Part shown: piece by piece, positions 33,153-41,494 of the stretch | How the letters are laid out: each line of letters starts with the position of its first letter | How positions within the stretch are numbered: position 1 is the first letter of the stretch | From: DAOTWC01 sp048499435 | Lineage (GTDB): Bacteria; Chloroflexota; Anaerolineae; Aggregatilineales; Phototrophicaceae | Assembly (NCBI GenBank): GCA_048499435.1 | Contig: JASNZW010000004.1 | Span: 124,001 to 188,000, forward strand | Direction: 5' to 3' | DNA length: 64,000 nucleotides | Translations under genes and position numbers: made by a program | The notes under the pieces: model-generated | Seen by the model: the letters and a program-made list of their open reading frames with translations, nothing else | Told to the model about the DNA's origin: nothing | Database searches by the model: none

Positions 33153-33174
33153 AGCGAGCCTTTATCTGTTAACT

Positions 33175-33205
33175 GCACCCCCGCGACGCAGCGCCGCGGG
33201 GGTGC
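33175..33205 (-). other. Intercistronic stem-loop after the binding-protein gene
   Basis: Arms 33175-33185 and 33195-33205 (GCACCCCCGCG / CGCGGGGGTGC) pair perfectly over 11 bp with a nine-base loop, 13 bp past the stop of the binding-protein gene. There is no T-run. Such hairpins between binding-protein and permease genes usually stabilise the upstream message so that more binding protein is made. Confidence 0.75.
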
Positions 33206-33218
33206 GGTTTAGAAGTGT

Positions 33219-34571
33219 TTATTCGGGTGCGTTGAGCAGGTTGTACTCGCTCAGGATGGTGTTCGCCTCAGCGGCGGCGGCATCCAGAACGGCCTGCGGT
33301 TCTTCAGCGGTGAGCAGCACCGTGTCGATCGCCTGCGTGACGACGTTGCGGATCGCCGGGAAGGCGCCCATGATCACGCCGCTGGTCGCCGGGGTGATGG
33401 TGCTCTGCGCGAGCTGGTCGGCGGCGACGCTGAAGTTCGGGTTTTCCTCAAACCAGCCTTCGCCCGCCAGCAGTTCGTTCGAGCTTTCGCGGATGGCGAT
33501 GTAGCCGGTCACCTGGTGCCATTCAGCCGCGTTCTCGGTGTTGTTGAACCACAGCAGCCAGGTCAGCGCGCCTTCTTCAACTTCCGGCGCTAGGCCGTCC
33601 ACCAGCCACAGGCTCGCGCCGCCGATGAGGTTGCCGGTCCAGCCGGTGTCATCGTTGTAGGGCAGGAAGGACGCCACGACCTCGAAGCCGTTTTCCACGC
33701 CGGTGTCGGTATAGAGCTTGGTGTCAGAGCTGCTGTAGGCGGTCATGGCCGTCTGCCCGCTGAGGAACGACTGGTCAACTGTGCTCCAGGATGCGCCGCC
33801 CTGGGCGCCGCTGTAGTACAGATAGCCCTTGTCGTACATGTCGTTCAGCCAGGTGAGGATGGCGACGCCGGCCTCGCTGTTGAAGGTTACTTCGGTGGCG
33901 CGGTCGGCGCGGCCGTTGCCGTTATTGGCATATTCGGCGTTCTGCTGCGCCAGCCACTGCTCGAAGAACCAGCCGTGATTGGGGAAGGTGAAGCAGTATT
34001 CGGGCGCGCCGTCCATCGCCATGATCAGCTCGCAGGCGGCTTCGACCTCATCCCAGGTGGCGGGGATGCTCGCCACGCCGGCGGCGTCGAGAATGGTCTT
34101 GTTCGAGAACCAGATCGCCGAGGACGTGTTCCAGGGCATAGAGGTCCAGGCGCCGTCGAGCGTGTAGTAGGCGGTGGTGGGGCCGATGAAGTCGTCAAAG
34201 TCCACCGGCACGCCGTTGACTTCGCTGCGGTCGCCGAGGGCGTCCGCGATGGATTTGAAGAAGCCGCTGTCGCGGGCGTTTTGCGTGGCGGCCTCGAAGT
34301 ACTGCACCACCGCCGGGAGCGCGCCCTGTTCGGCGGCCAGCGCGGTCGCGGCGAACAGCTCTTCGTAGTTCTGATAGCCTTCAACTACCACGTTGTACTG
34401 TGGGAACTGCTCGTTGAAGGCGGCGGCTTTCTCACGGGTCCAGTCAAGGCGGTTGTCGGTGAAGGCAATCCACACCTTGATTTCGATGGCGTCCTGGGCG
34501 AGCGCCGGTGTGAGCGCCAGCGCGCCCAGCACCAGGACCAGCAGCGCCAGCAACAGCTTACGGTTTAGCAT
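33219..34571 (-). CDS. Extracellular sugar-binding protein of a CUT1 ABC importer
   Basis: A 450-residue family 1 solute-binding protein with a signal peptide ending ALAQ; no lipobox cysteine is present, unlike many binding proteins of single-membrane bacteria. Typical features are FNEQFPQYNVVVEGYQNYEEL near the N-terminus and the aromatic-rich middle part. It captures a carbohydrate outside the cell and passes it to the two permeases. GGAGG stands 8 bases before the ATG. Confidence 0.9.
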   Translation of the reverse strand: MLNRKLLLALLVLVLGALALTPALAQDAIEIKVWIAFTDNRLDWTREKAAAFNEQFPQYNVVVEGYQNYEELFAATALAAEQGALPAVVQYFEAATQNARDSGFFKSIADALGDRSEVNGVPVDFDDFIGPTTAYYTLDGAWTSMPWNTSSAIWFSNKTILDAAGVASIPATWDEVEAACELIMAMDGAPEYCFTFPNHGWFFEQWLAQQNAEYANNGNGRADRATEVTFNSEAGVAILTWLNDMYDKGYLYYSGAQGGASWSTVDQSFLSGQTAMTAYSSSDTKLYTDTGVENGFEVVASFLPYNDDTGWTGNLIGGASLWLVDGLAPEVEEGALTWLLWFNNTENAAEWHQVTGYIAIRESSNELLAGEGWFEENPNFSVAADQLAQSTITPATSGVIMGAFPAIRNVVTQAIDTVLLTAEEPQAVLDAAAAEANTILSEYNLLNAPE

Positions 34572-34888
34572 TTAACATCCTCCTGAAAAATAGTTGGCAG
34601 GGCAGCGTGCCCGCCAGATTGAATAATACACGGGCCAGCATTAAAACCATTTGTTAAAGCGGTTAACTGCCCGTAAGGCTATTATCCAACGTTCTTAACT
34701 TTCTCGCAACCTATCGGGGCAAGCAGGACAAACGCATCAAATTCGGGCCGGTCAACAAGAAAACATGCGCGATCTGTCCTGTCGAGGCGGCACTTTTGCC
34801 GTCCGGGGGCCGCGGGCGCGAAGAAAAGCAGGCCGGGGCTGCTGAACGGCCCCGGCCTGGCGAATAAAGACGCAATGAAAGCGGTTGT
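34572..34888. promoter_or_regulatory. Region between the binding-protein gene and sigA, with a candidate operator
   Basis: This 317-bp gap contains the promoter of the sugar importer on the minus strand and the sigA terminator. AT-rich TATTAT/TAATA hexamers occur around 34618-34690 on the minus strand. A palindrome GTTAA-AGCGG-TTAAC sits at 34653-34667 and could be the operator of a LacI-type regulator, though it does not fit the CcpA spacing. No gene is apparent. Confidence 0.4.
34820..34860 (-). terminator. Terminator of the yceD-sigA operon
   Basis: On the minus strand CAGGCCGGGG (34859-34850) pairs with CCCCGGCCTG (34838-34829), followed by CTTTTCTT. It lies 29 bp past the sigA stop. Confidence 0.75.
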
Positions 34889-35944
34889 TTAGCTGAGGTA
34901 GTCGCGCAGTTGGCGGCTGCGGCGCGGGTGGCGCAGGCGGCGCAGCGCCTGCCCTTCGATCTGGCGGATGCGCTCGCGCGTGAGGCCGAATTTCTGTCCC
35001 ACTTCCTCCAGCGTGTAGCTGCGGCCGTTTTGCAGGCCGAAGCGCAGGCGGAGGATGCGCGCCTCGCGCGGGGTGAGGGTGGCCAGCACTTCCTCGATTT
35101 TGGCGCGCAGCAGGTTGTCGTAGGCGCTCTGGGCCGGCGTGGGGGCGCTGTCGTTTTCGATGAAATTGCCCAGCTCACTGTCCTCGTCCTCGCCGACCGG
35201 GTGCTCCAGGCTCAGCGGCTGCCACGACACGCGCAGCATCCACTGTACCTTGCGCGGCTCCAGGTGCATTTCGGCGGCGATTTCCTCAGCGGTGGGCTTG
35301 CGCCCATAGTCCTGCTCAAGCTGGCGCGCGACGCGGTACAGGCGGCGGATGCGGTCGCTCATGTGCACCGGCACGCGAATCGTGCGGCCCTGGTCGGCGA
35401 TAGCGCGCGTGATTGTCTGGCGAATCCACCAGGTGGCGTAGGTGCTGAAGCGGAAGCCGCGCCGGTAGTCGAACTTCTCGACGGCTTTCATCAGCCCCAG
35501 GTTGCCTTCCTGGATCAGGTCGAGAAAGGGCACGCCGCGCGTCATGTATTTTTTGGCGATCGAGACGACCAGCCGGGTGTTGGCTTTGATGAGGTGTTCG
35601 CGGGCGCTGAGGCCGTCCTGGTAGCTGCGCTGCCACTCCAGCGCGTGCGGGCTGTTCGGGTTTTTCTTCAGCTTGCGCTGGGCAGCCAGCCCGGCCTCCA
35701 GGCGCCGGGCGAGCGCAATTTCTTCGTCGTTCGACAGCAGCGGCACGCGCGCCATTTCCTTCAGGTACAGGCCGACGGTGTCGCTGGAGGCCAGGTCAAG
35801 CAGGACGCGCTCATCTTCGTCGTCCTCATCCTCGTCCAGCTCGTCGTCGAACTCGTCATCCTGCTCCAGGTAATCGTCGTCCATGAGGTCGTCGTCCAGC
35901 AGCGCGCTGTCGAGCATGCCGATATCGTCCTGAAAAAAGGACAT
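34889..35944 (-). CDS. sigA: Primary RNA polymerase sigma factor (RpoD/SigA)
   Basis: From the ATG at 35944 this is 351 residues. After a very acidic N-terminal stretch (20 or so Asp/Glu around 20-45) come region 1.2 (DTVGLYLKEMARVPLLSNDEE), region 2 (IQEGNLGLMKAVEKFDYRRG, FSTYATWWIRQTITRAIADQ), region 3 and region 4 (LRFGLQNGRSYTLEEVG, FGLTRERIRQIEGQALRRLR). These are primary sigma signatures. No start has a good ribosome site; a TTG at 36016 would add 24 residues. It is the second gene of an operon with yceD. Confidence 0.93.
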   Translation of the reverse strand: MSFFQDDIGMLDSALLDDDLMDDDYLEQDDEFDDELDEDEDDEDERVLLDLASSDTVGLYLKEMARVPLLSNDEEIALARRLEAGLAAQRKLKKNPNSPHALEWQRSYQDGLSAREHLIKANTRLVVSIAKKYMTRGVPFLDLIQEGNLGLMKAVEKFDYRRGFRFSTYATWWIRQTITRAIADQGRTIRVPVHMSDRIRRLYRVARQLEQDYGRKPTAEEIAAEMHLEPRKVQWMLRVSWQPLSLEHPVGEDEDSELGNFIENDSAPTPAQSAYDNLLRAKIEEVLATLTPREARILRLRFGLQNGRSYTLEEVGQKFGLTRERIRQIEGQALRRLRHPRRSRQLRDYLS

Positions 35945-36033
35945 CCCAGAGCTGAGGTTAAAGCGGGAGCTTCGCGAGTCATCAAAATCTATCAACGCAG
36001 TTTCCCCCCAGACCAAACGAAAAAGCGAATTGT

Positions 36034-36561
36034 TTACTGGTTGTCGAGCAGGTGTTTCAGGCTGGCAAGGCGCGGGTCAACGTCGTTGTAGGTGCAGGCG
36101 CACGGCCCAGCGTTGAGATTCGCCCCGCACTCTGGGCACAGCCCTTTGCAATCAGGGCGGCACAGCAGGCCGCGCGCGCTGATGATCAGCGCTTCGGCGC
36201 GCAGCAGCGGCGCGAGGTCGAGGATGCCGTCGTCGTGAACCGCGAACTCTGACCCCTTCGGAACCGGGTAACCGTACAGCTCTTCAACGGTGATCGCGGC
36301 GTCGGCCAGGACGGGTTCCAGGCAGCGGTAGCATTCGCCCTGGATGCCGACGTGAAGCCGGCCCTGGACGAGGATGCCCTCTTTGGTGCGGCTGAGGCGC
36401 AGCGTGCCCTGGATATAATGTACGTAGAGGTCGTCAGCCACCCGCGCCGCCGGCACGTCGAAGGTTGTTTCGTGGCTGTGCGCCGGGCCGTCGCTGAGCA
36501 GAAAACCCACGTTGAGCTTGAGTACACGGCTGCTCACGTAGTTGTTAAACGGGGGGTTCAC
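36034..36561 (-). CDS. YceD/DUF177 family protein
   Basis: A 175-residue protein starting at a GTG. It has the DUF177 pattern: a central single cysteine motif GECYRCLEPV and a C-terminal zinc-ribbon-like CRPDCKGLCPECGANLNAG. In most bacteria yceD lies before rpmF and is linked to 23S rRNA maturation. Here it lies before sigA and no rpmF follows. It is the first gene after a near-consensus promoter. Confidence 0.88.
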   Translation of the reverse strand: MNPPFNNYVSSRVLKLNVGFLLSDGPAHSHETTFDVPAARVADDLYVHYIQGTLRLSRTKEGILVQGRLHVGIQGECYRCLEPVLADAAITVEELYGYPVPKGSEFAVHDDGILDLAPLLRAEALIISARGLLCRPDCKGLCPECGANLNAGPCACTYNDVDPRLASLKHLLDNQ

Positions 36562-36620
36562 CGCTGCGGCCCCTTACGGAATGCTGGATAATTTACACAT
36601 TTAACACACAATATGTTGGG

Positions 36621-36650
36621 ATTATAGGGAAAATCGTTGGGTTGTGTCAA
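36621..36650 (-). promoter_or_regulatory. Near-consensus sigma-70 promoter of yceD-sigA
   Basis: On the minus strand TTGACA (36650-36645), an 18-base spacer and TATAAT (36626-36621) match both consensus hexamers fully. Transcription would begin about 50 bases before the yceD GTG at 36561. Confidence 0.85.
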
Positions 36651-36700
36651 TACGCGCGACAGTTCGTTAACGGAAAGCAAACGGTAATTTGGGAAACACC

Positions 36701-36729
36701 AACTTTGTGACAAGTTTTGTCACAAAGTT
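36701..36729. other. Perfect 12-bp palindrome in the divergent region
   Basis: AACTTTGTGACA (36701-36712) and its exact reverse complement (36718-36729) flank the five-base centre AGTTT. It lies between the yceD promoter and the -10 box of the gene at 36842, so it could be an operator for either. The TGTGA/TCACA halves are nine bases apart, not six, which excludes a normal CRP or Rex site. Confidence 0.65.
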
Positions 36730-36777
36730 TCAATGCGGCTTACAACAGGCTCTTTTTTTGCCGGCGGGCTGTGCGGT

Positions 36778-36783
36778 TATAAT
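36778..36783 (+). promoter_or_regulatory. -10 box of the 201-residue unknown gene
   Basis: TATAAT lies 59 bases before the ATG at 36842, with a T-rich tract in the -35 area and the palindrome 49 bases upstream. Confidence 0.55.
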
Positions 36784-36841
36784 AGTGGCAGGGCCTGTAA
36801 TTATAATTTAGCGTTTTTGAGCGCATTTACAGAGCATAAGC

Positions 36842-37447
36842 ATGACCGACAGCAAACAACAGATACTGCGCCAGCAGATCAGCGAACCGATTGCGGAACC
36901 TGCGCTGCTGCTGGAAAAACGGGTGGCGCGCGCGCTGGCTGACAGCGGCGAGTTCCTGGGTGTGTTCACCGCTGAGGAACTGGCGGTTGTTATGCGCAAG
37001 GTGCTTTATACGCTGGTGGCGGAGCAGAAGGTCGCCGGTGTGGACGTGCCGCTGACGCACAACGTCACGCGGATGGAGGTGAGCATCGTGGGCCACGAGG
37101 CGACGGTGTCGTGCGAGCTGCACATCCACGCGCCGATTCAGGCGTTCATTATCTTCGATTACGTGCTGGAAAATGACGGCCAGGCGAACAACGGGCGTCT
37201 GCTGCTGAAGGGCAACCAACTGAATATTAAAGAGATTACGCGCCCGTTCGATGTCGCCGCCCGAACGGCGCTGAAGGTGATGAACGTGCGGCGCATCGCC
37301 TTAAAAGAGCTGAGCAACGTCAACCTGCTGATTATGCGCACGCTGCCGCCGCAGCTTCGGGCGCACGGCTTTGAGGGCGCGCTGGCCACGGTGGCGCTGG
37401 AGCTTCAGGATGGCGGGGGGATGGCGGTGTACCTGGCCGCCGATTAG
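36842..37447 (+). CDS. Unknown 201-residue cytoplasmic protein
   Basis: I do not recognise this protein. It has no signal peptide or membrane helix. Residues 1-75 look helical (ILRQQISEPIAEPALLLEKR; TAEELAVVMRKVLYTLVAEQ). Residues 75-135 look like beta-strands (RMEVSIVGHEATVSCELHIH, FIIFDYVLENDG), and the rest is mixed. It stands alone between the yceD-sigA operon, divergently, and a convergent small membrane-protein gene. Codon use matches its neighbours, so recent transfer is unlikely. Confidence 0.8.
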   Translation: MTDSKQQILRQQISEPIAEPALLLEKRVARALADSGEFLGVFTAEELAVVMRKVLYTLVAEQKVAGVDVPLTHNVTRMEVSIVGHEATVSCELHIHAPIQAFIIFDYVLENDGQANNGRLLLKGNQLNIKEITRPFDVAARTALKVMNVRRIALKELSNVNLLIMRTLPPQLRAHGFEGALATVALELQDGGGMAVYLAAD

Positions 37448-37461
37448 CGGGCCGGGGCGGT

Positions 37462-37749
37462 TTATTCAGGGGTGCTGTCCGCCGGCGGGGCTGGGTCAGG
37501 GTTGGCGGCCAGCGGCTCGATTTCGTCCGGGTCTTCCCAACTGATAATCCACACGCAGGCCCCGGCCACCAGCACACAGGCCGCGACCAGCGCCGCCCAC
37601 TGGCCCGGCAGCAGGCCGACATCGCGCGCTTCAATCACCAGCAGCACGACCATGCCCAGCGCCAGCACCGCCCAGGCCGTCAGGCGCGGGCGCTGGACGG
37701 CCCACTTCACGACAGGGATGCGTTCCAGGGTGTTCGCGTTTTTAGCCAT
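37462..37749 (-). CDS. Small membrane protein, unknown
   Basis: From the ATG at 37749 this is 95 residues with two membrane helices (about 22-42 and 48-70) and an acidic/proline C-terminus (WEDPDEIEPLAANPDPAPP). A start at 37818 would add a hydrophilic leader. No family is recognised. It follows coaE on the same strand after 78 bp. Confidence 0.6.
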   Translation of the reverse strand: MAKNANTLERIPVVKWAVQRPRLTAWAVLALGMVVLLVIEARDVGLLPGQWAALVAACVLVAGACVWIISWEDPDEIEPLAANPDPAPPADSTPE

Positions 37750-37827
37750 GCGCACTCGCCTCACCGTGTAGCCACAGCCGCCATCATAACCCGCGCGCTG
37801 GCCGCTGACAAGCGGCAAGCCGCCGCC

Positions 37828-39000
37828 TTACAGCGGCTGGAGCACGCGGTCCTCGCGCAGCTTTTTGGTGAGGATGAGGCTGGCGCTGGTCTCGCTCATC
37901 ATTTCCTGCACGGCCTCGCGCCAGGCGGGAATCTTGATCTGTTCGATGGAGGTGGTTTCGTAGCCGCTGCTGCGGAACGGCTCGATGATATCTGCCGGCG
38001 TGTTGGGGGGCAGGAAGAAGAAGCCGACCTCGCTCTGGAGCAGTTTAGAGGCGTCCTCGATGGCGGTGATGAGCGCTTCGATCACCGGCGCGCGCGGCAC
38101 GCCGGCCTCGATATAAAACTCGTCGGCGCGGGTGATGAGGTTTTCCACCTGCCAGCCCATCAGGCTGATAATGCGCCCCTGCGCCTGCGCCAGCAGGTAG
38201 CTTTTCTGGCCGAAAGCCATCATGATGTCCATACGGGTGATGCTGCTGCCGGTGGCCCTGTTGATGAACGCGGCGATGCTCTCGGCGTCGCCGGGCATGC
38301 CGCGCTTGATATCCAGCGCGGTGGGCGCGGCGGCGGCGTTCGGGGCGGGCTGCGCCGGCTGGGTGGGGGCCGGGGGCGCGGCCATCTGCCCGATAACGGC
38401 CTGGCGCACCTGCGCCCAGGCCTGCTGCACCTGCTGCCAGGTGAGGTCTACGCTGCCGCTGTTGTCAATGACGACGTTGGCCCGCGCCAGTTTCTGCGCC
38501 TGCGGGGCCTGCGCCGCGATGCGTTGGCGCGCTTCGGCCTCCGACATTTTGCGCTTTTCCACCAGCCGCGCGAGCTGCGCCTCTGGCGCGGCGTTGACCA
38601 CCCAGACGGTGTCAACGGCTTTGGCCAGGTCGCCTTCCAGCAGCTTGATGGCCTCAATCACGATGACGCGCTGTTTTGAGCGCAGCACCAGCGTGTTGAT
38701 GGCCTGGCCGACGATCGGGTGAATGATGGCCTCCAGCTTGGCCAGGGCCTGCGGGTTGGCGAACACGATGCGCCCCAGGGTGGCGCGGTCAATGCGCCGG
38801 TCCTGGTCGAGGATGAACTGGCCGAAGGTTTCAACCACCGGCCTGTACGCGGGCGCGCCGGGCTGCATGGCCTGGTGTGCGAGTCCGTCGGCGTCGATGG
38901 TGTAAGCGCCCAGATGCTGGAGCATCTGCCGCACCACGCTCTTGCCGACCGCAATGTTCCCCGTGAGGCCAATCGCGTATTTATTGGGCCAACGACTCAC
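37828..39000 (-). CDS. coaE: Dephospho-CoA kinase fused to a GNAT-like domain
   Basis: The GTG at 39000 has GGAGGT a few bases upstream and gives 390 residues. Residues 1-200 are CoaE: P-loop GLTGNIAVGKS, YTIDADGLAHQAM (the DAD motif), PIVGQAINTLVLRSKQRVIV and the C-terminal helices; this phosphorylates dephospho-CoA in the last step of CoA synthesis. A Pro/Ala linker follows, then about 155 residues starting DIKRGMPGDAESIAAFINRA that resemble a GNAT acyltransferase. CoaE is normally about 200 residues. A longer reading from 39246 lacks a start and runs into serA. Confidence 0.88.
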   Translation of the reverse strand: MSRWPNKYAIGLTGNIAVGKSVVRQMLQHLGAYTIDADGLAHQAMQPGAPAYRPVVETFGQFILDQDRRIDRATLGRIVFANPQALAKLEAIIHPIVGQAINTLVLRSKQRVIVIEAIKLLEGDLAKAVDTVWVVNAAPEAQLARLVEKRKMSEAEARQRIAAQAPQAQKLARANVVIDNSGSVDLTWQQVQQAWAQVRQAVIGQMAAPPAPTQPAQPAPNAAAAPTALDIKRGMPGDAESIAAFINRATGSSITRMDIMMAFGQKSYLLAQAQGRIISLMGWQVENLITRADEFYIEAGVPRAPVIEALITAIEDASKLLQSEVGFFFLPPNTPADIIEPFRSSGYETTSIEQIKIPAWREAVQEMMSETSASLILTKKLREDRVLQPL

Positions 39001-39163
39001 GGCGCCACCTCCGAATGATGAGCCAGATATGATTCCGGGCGCTGAAGTGCAGGATTGCGCTTTCTTATTGTAGCCCGACTTTCTCATAAACGGCAACCAG
39101 AAACCATTGCGGCCGCGTGGGGCGCGGCCGCCGGGGCTGTTTCGGCGGCGGGCGCGCCGCCCT

Positions 39164-39193
39164 GGCCCCCTCACCAGAATCGGAAAGGGGGCC
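39164..39193 (-). other. Stem-loop between serA and coaE
   Basis: GGCCCCCT (39164-39171) and AGGGGGCC (39186-39193) pair perfectly in the 221-bp gap after serA. There is no T-run, so it is a weak terminator candidate. The rest of the gap is GC-rich and shows no gene. Confidence 0.35.
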
Positions 39194-39221
39194 GGGCGTG
39201 CCCCGCGCGGCAGGGCGCGGT

Positions 39222-40184
39222 TTACTCCAGCACTGCTGGGTTGCACACGTTGTGATATTCGCCTTTTACCAGCGCGTCCAGCACCAGTTGGGCGGCGTCA
39301 ATGGCGACGTTGATCTGCGCGTCGGCGGTGCTGGCGGCCAGGTGCGGCGTGTGGACCACGCCCGGCAGCCCCACCAGCGGATGATTCGCCGCCGGCGGCT
39401 CCGCGCTGTAGACGTCCAGCGCGGCCCCGGCCACCTGCCCGCTGGTGATCGCCGCCGCCAGCGCGCACTCGTCAATCAGCCCGCCGCGCGCCGTGTTGAC
39501 GATGCGCACGCCGCGCTTCATCTGCGCCAGGCTGGCGGCGTTAATCATGCCGCGCGTTTCGTCGGTGATAACGCTGTGCAGCGTGATAAAGTCGGACCGG
39601 GCGTAGAGCGTGTCCAGGTCCACCAGCTCGACGCCGAGGTCCCTGACGACATCGGCGGAGATGCGCGGGCTGGCGGTGATAACGTTCATCTCGAAGGCCA
39701 GCGCGCGCTTGGCGACAGCCCGCCCGACGCGCCCGAAGCCGATGATGCCCAGCGTCTTGCCGCGCAGCTCCACCCCCATAAACGTTTTGCGGTCCCACTT
39801 GCCGCCGCGCATCGAAATCTCTGAGTCCGGGATGTGGCGGGCCAGCGCCAGCAGCAGGCCGAGGGTGTGCTCGGCAGTCGCGATGGTGTTGCCGTCCGGC
39901 GTGTTCATCACGACAATGCCCTGGCGGGTAGCGGCCTCAAGATCAACGTTGTCCACGCCGACGCCGGCGCGGGCGATTACCTTGAGGTTTGGCGCGGCGG
40001 CCAGCAGCGCGGCGTCGGCGGTGGTGGCACTGCGGATGATAAGCGCGTCGGCGGTGGGAATGGCCGCCAGCGTCTCGGCGCGGGACATGCCGCCGGGCGC
40101 GGTTACGGTGAAGCCAGCAGCCCGGCGCAGCAGCTCAACGGCGGCGGGGTCCACGCTGTCGGAAATGAGCACATGATAGGGCAT
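39222..40184 (-). CDS. serA: D-3-phosphoglycerate dehydrogenase, short form
   Basis: From the ATG at 40184 this is 320 residues: a 2-hydroxyacid dehydrogenase with NAD-binding GIIGFGRVGRAVAKRA, catalytic Arg in NTARGGLID, Glu in VYSAEPP and His in TPHLAAST. The N-terminus VLISDSVDPAAVELL is typical of SerA. It lacks the C-terminal ACT domain, so serine feedback through that domain is not expected. The aminotransferase gene ends 16 bp upstream, and together they would make phosphoserine from 3-phosphoglycerate. Confidence 0.88.
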   Translation of the reverse strand: MPYHVLISDSVDPAAVELLRRAAGFTVTAPGGMSRAETLAAIPTADALIIRSATTADAALLAAAPNLKVIARAGVGVDNVDLEAATRQGIVVMNTPDGNTIATAEHTLGLLLALARHIPDSEISMRGGKWDRKTFMGVELRGKTLGIIGFGRVGRAVAKRALAFEMNVITASPRISADVVRDLGVELVDLDTLYARSDFITLHSVITDETRGMINAASLAQMKRGVRIVNTARGGLIDECALAAAITSGQVAGAALDVYSAEPPAANHPLVGLPGVVHTPHLAASTADAQINVAIDAAQLVLDALVKGEYHNVCNPAVLE

Positions 40185-40200
40185 TTGTCTGGCTCCCGCG

Positions 40201-41286
40201 CTACACGCCCATAAACTCGTCAAGGCCGGCCAGCACTTCTTCGAGCATCGCCACCTGCATATCGCCCATGTGGGCGATGCGGAACGTCTTGCCCTTGATC
40301 TTGCCGTAGCCCTTGTCCATGCTGAAGCCCTTGCCCGCCATAAACTTCGCCATCGCGTCCACGTCGAAGCCGGGCGTGGTGGCGATTGTGCTGACGGTGG
40401 GCGAGCGGTAGCCGTCCTGCGCGAACAGGCCCAGCCCGCGCGCCAGCGCCCAGCGGTGCGTCAGGTCGCGCAGGTGCAGGTGGCGCTGCCAGCGGTTGGC
40501 CAGCCCTTCGGCGGCGATGTCGTCAAGCTGCTTGTCGGCGGCGAACATGAGTGCGACCGGCGGCGTGGACGGGGTGTTGTTCTTCTGGAGGTTCTTGTCC
40601 AGCTCGATGAAGTCGAAGTAGTAGCCCCGGTATTTGATTTCTTTTGCGCGCGCCAGCGCGCGGTCGCTGACGGCGGCGAAAGCGATGCCGGGCGGCAGCG
40701 CGAACGCCTTCTGCGACGACGTGAGCGCCACGTCCACGCCCCAGTCGTCGGTGCGGAACTCTGCCCCCAGGAAGCCGCTCACGGTGTCAATCAGGAACAG
40801 CGTGTCCTCATACTGGCGCACGACCGCGCCGATATCCTTAATCGGGTTGGTCACGCCGGTGCTGGTTTCGTTGTGGACGGCGCACACCGCGTCGTAGCGC
40901 GTCTTCTTCAGCGCCTGCGCGACCATCTCCGCCGTGTGGGCCTGCCCCCAGTCCACCTCGATCACGTCAATCTGCTTGCCGTTGAACTGGCTGATCTCGG
41001 CCCAGCGCTCGCTGAACGCGCCGCCGACCAGGTGCAGCGCCTTGCCCTCATCGCGGATGCAGTTGCGCACGGCCCCTTCCCACAGGCCCGTGCCGGACGA
41101 GCCGCTGACCAGCACGCGCTGTTGGGTCAGAAAAGCCGCTTTCAGCTTGTCCTGCAGGCGGGCGAACAGCTCAGCGAACGCGGTCGAGCGATGGCCGATC
41201 ATCCACTCGGTCTGCGCCTCTAAAATCTCGCGGCGCACCTCAACCGGGCCAGGAATCACCAGCCGCTTGTGCCCATTGTTGCTCAT
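40201..41286 (-). CDS. Class V aminotransferase (serine-pathway or serine-glyoxylate type)
   Basis: From the ATG at 41286, with AGGAG 7 bases upstream, this is 361 residues. It has the class V fold signatures IPGPVEVRREILEAQ, VSGSSGTGLWEGAVRN, the PLP-binding aspartate in FLIDTVSGFLG and lysine in SSQKAFALPPG. Relatives act as alanine/serine-glyoxylate aminotransferase or, when next to serA, as phosphoserine aminotransferase. The serA neighbour favours the latter. It is the first gene of the pair. Confidence 0.88.
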   Translation of the reverse strand: MSNNGHKRLVIPGPVEVRREILEAQTEWMIGHRSTAFAELFARLQDKLKAAFLTQQRVLVSGSSGTGLWEGAVRNCIRDEGKALHLVGGAFSERWAEISQFNGKQIDVIEVDWGQAHTAEMVAQALKKTRYDAVCAVHNETSTGVTNPIKDIGAVVRQYEDTLFLIDTVSGFLGAEFRTDDWGVDVALTSSQKAFALPPGIAFAAVSDRALARAKEIKYRGYYFDFIELDKNLQKNNTPSTPPVALMFAADKQLDDIAAEGLANRWQRHLHLRDLTHRWALARGLGLFAQDGYRSPTVSTIATTPGFDVDAMAKFMAGKGFSMDKGYGKIKGKTFRIAHMGDMQVAMLEEVLAGLDEFMGV

Positions 41287-41494
41287 GCCTATATCTCCTT
41301 GTTCGGTGTTGTGTGAACAACGGCGCAATCATATCACACAACAGCAGGGGCGGGCACAGGGGGAATCGCCGCGCCGGCGGGCGCGCGGCCAGCGCGCGCC
41401 GCTGGTACTTTTTTCCTATTGGCCGCGCCGGCGGATGATGCCGGCGTGTGTAATGTATTTAGTTATATGAGAAGCTGTTACGGGAGGATAAACC

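Noticed and set aside
34653..34667. CcpA catabolite (cre) site before the sugar importer
   Set aside because: The palindrome GTTAA-N5-TTAAC lacks the cre spacing around the central CG.
36701..36729. CRP/FNR or Rex binding site
   Set aside because: The half-sites TGTGA/TCACA are separated by nine bases, not the six needed by these regulators.
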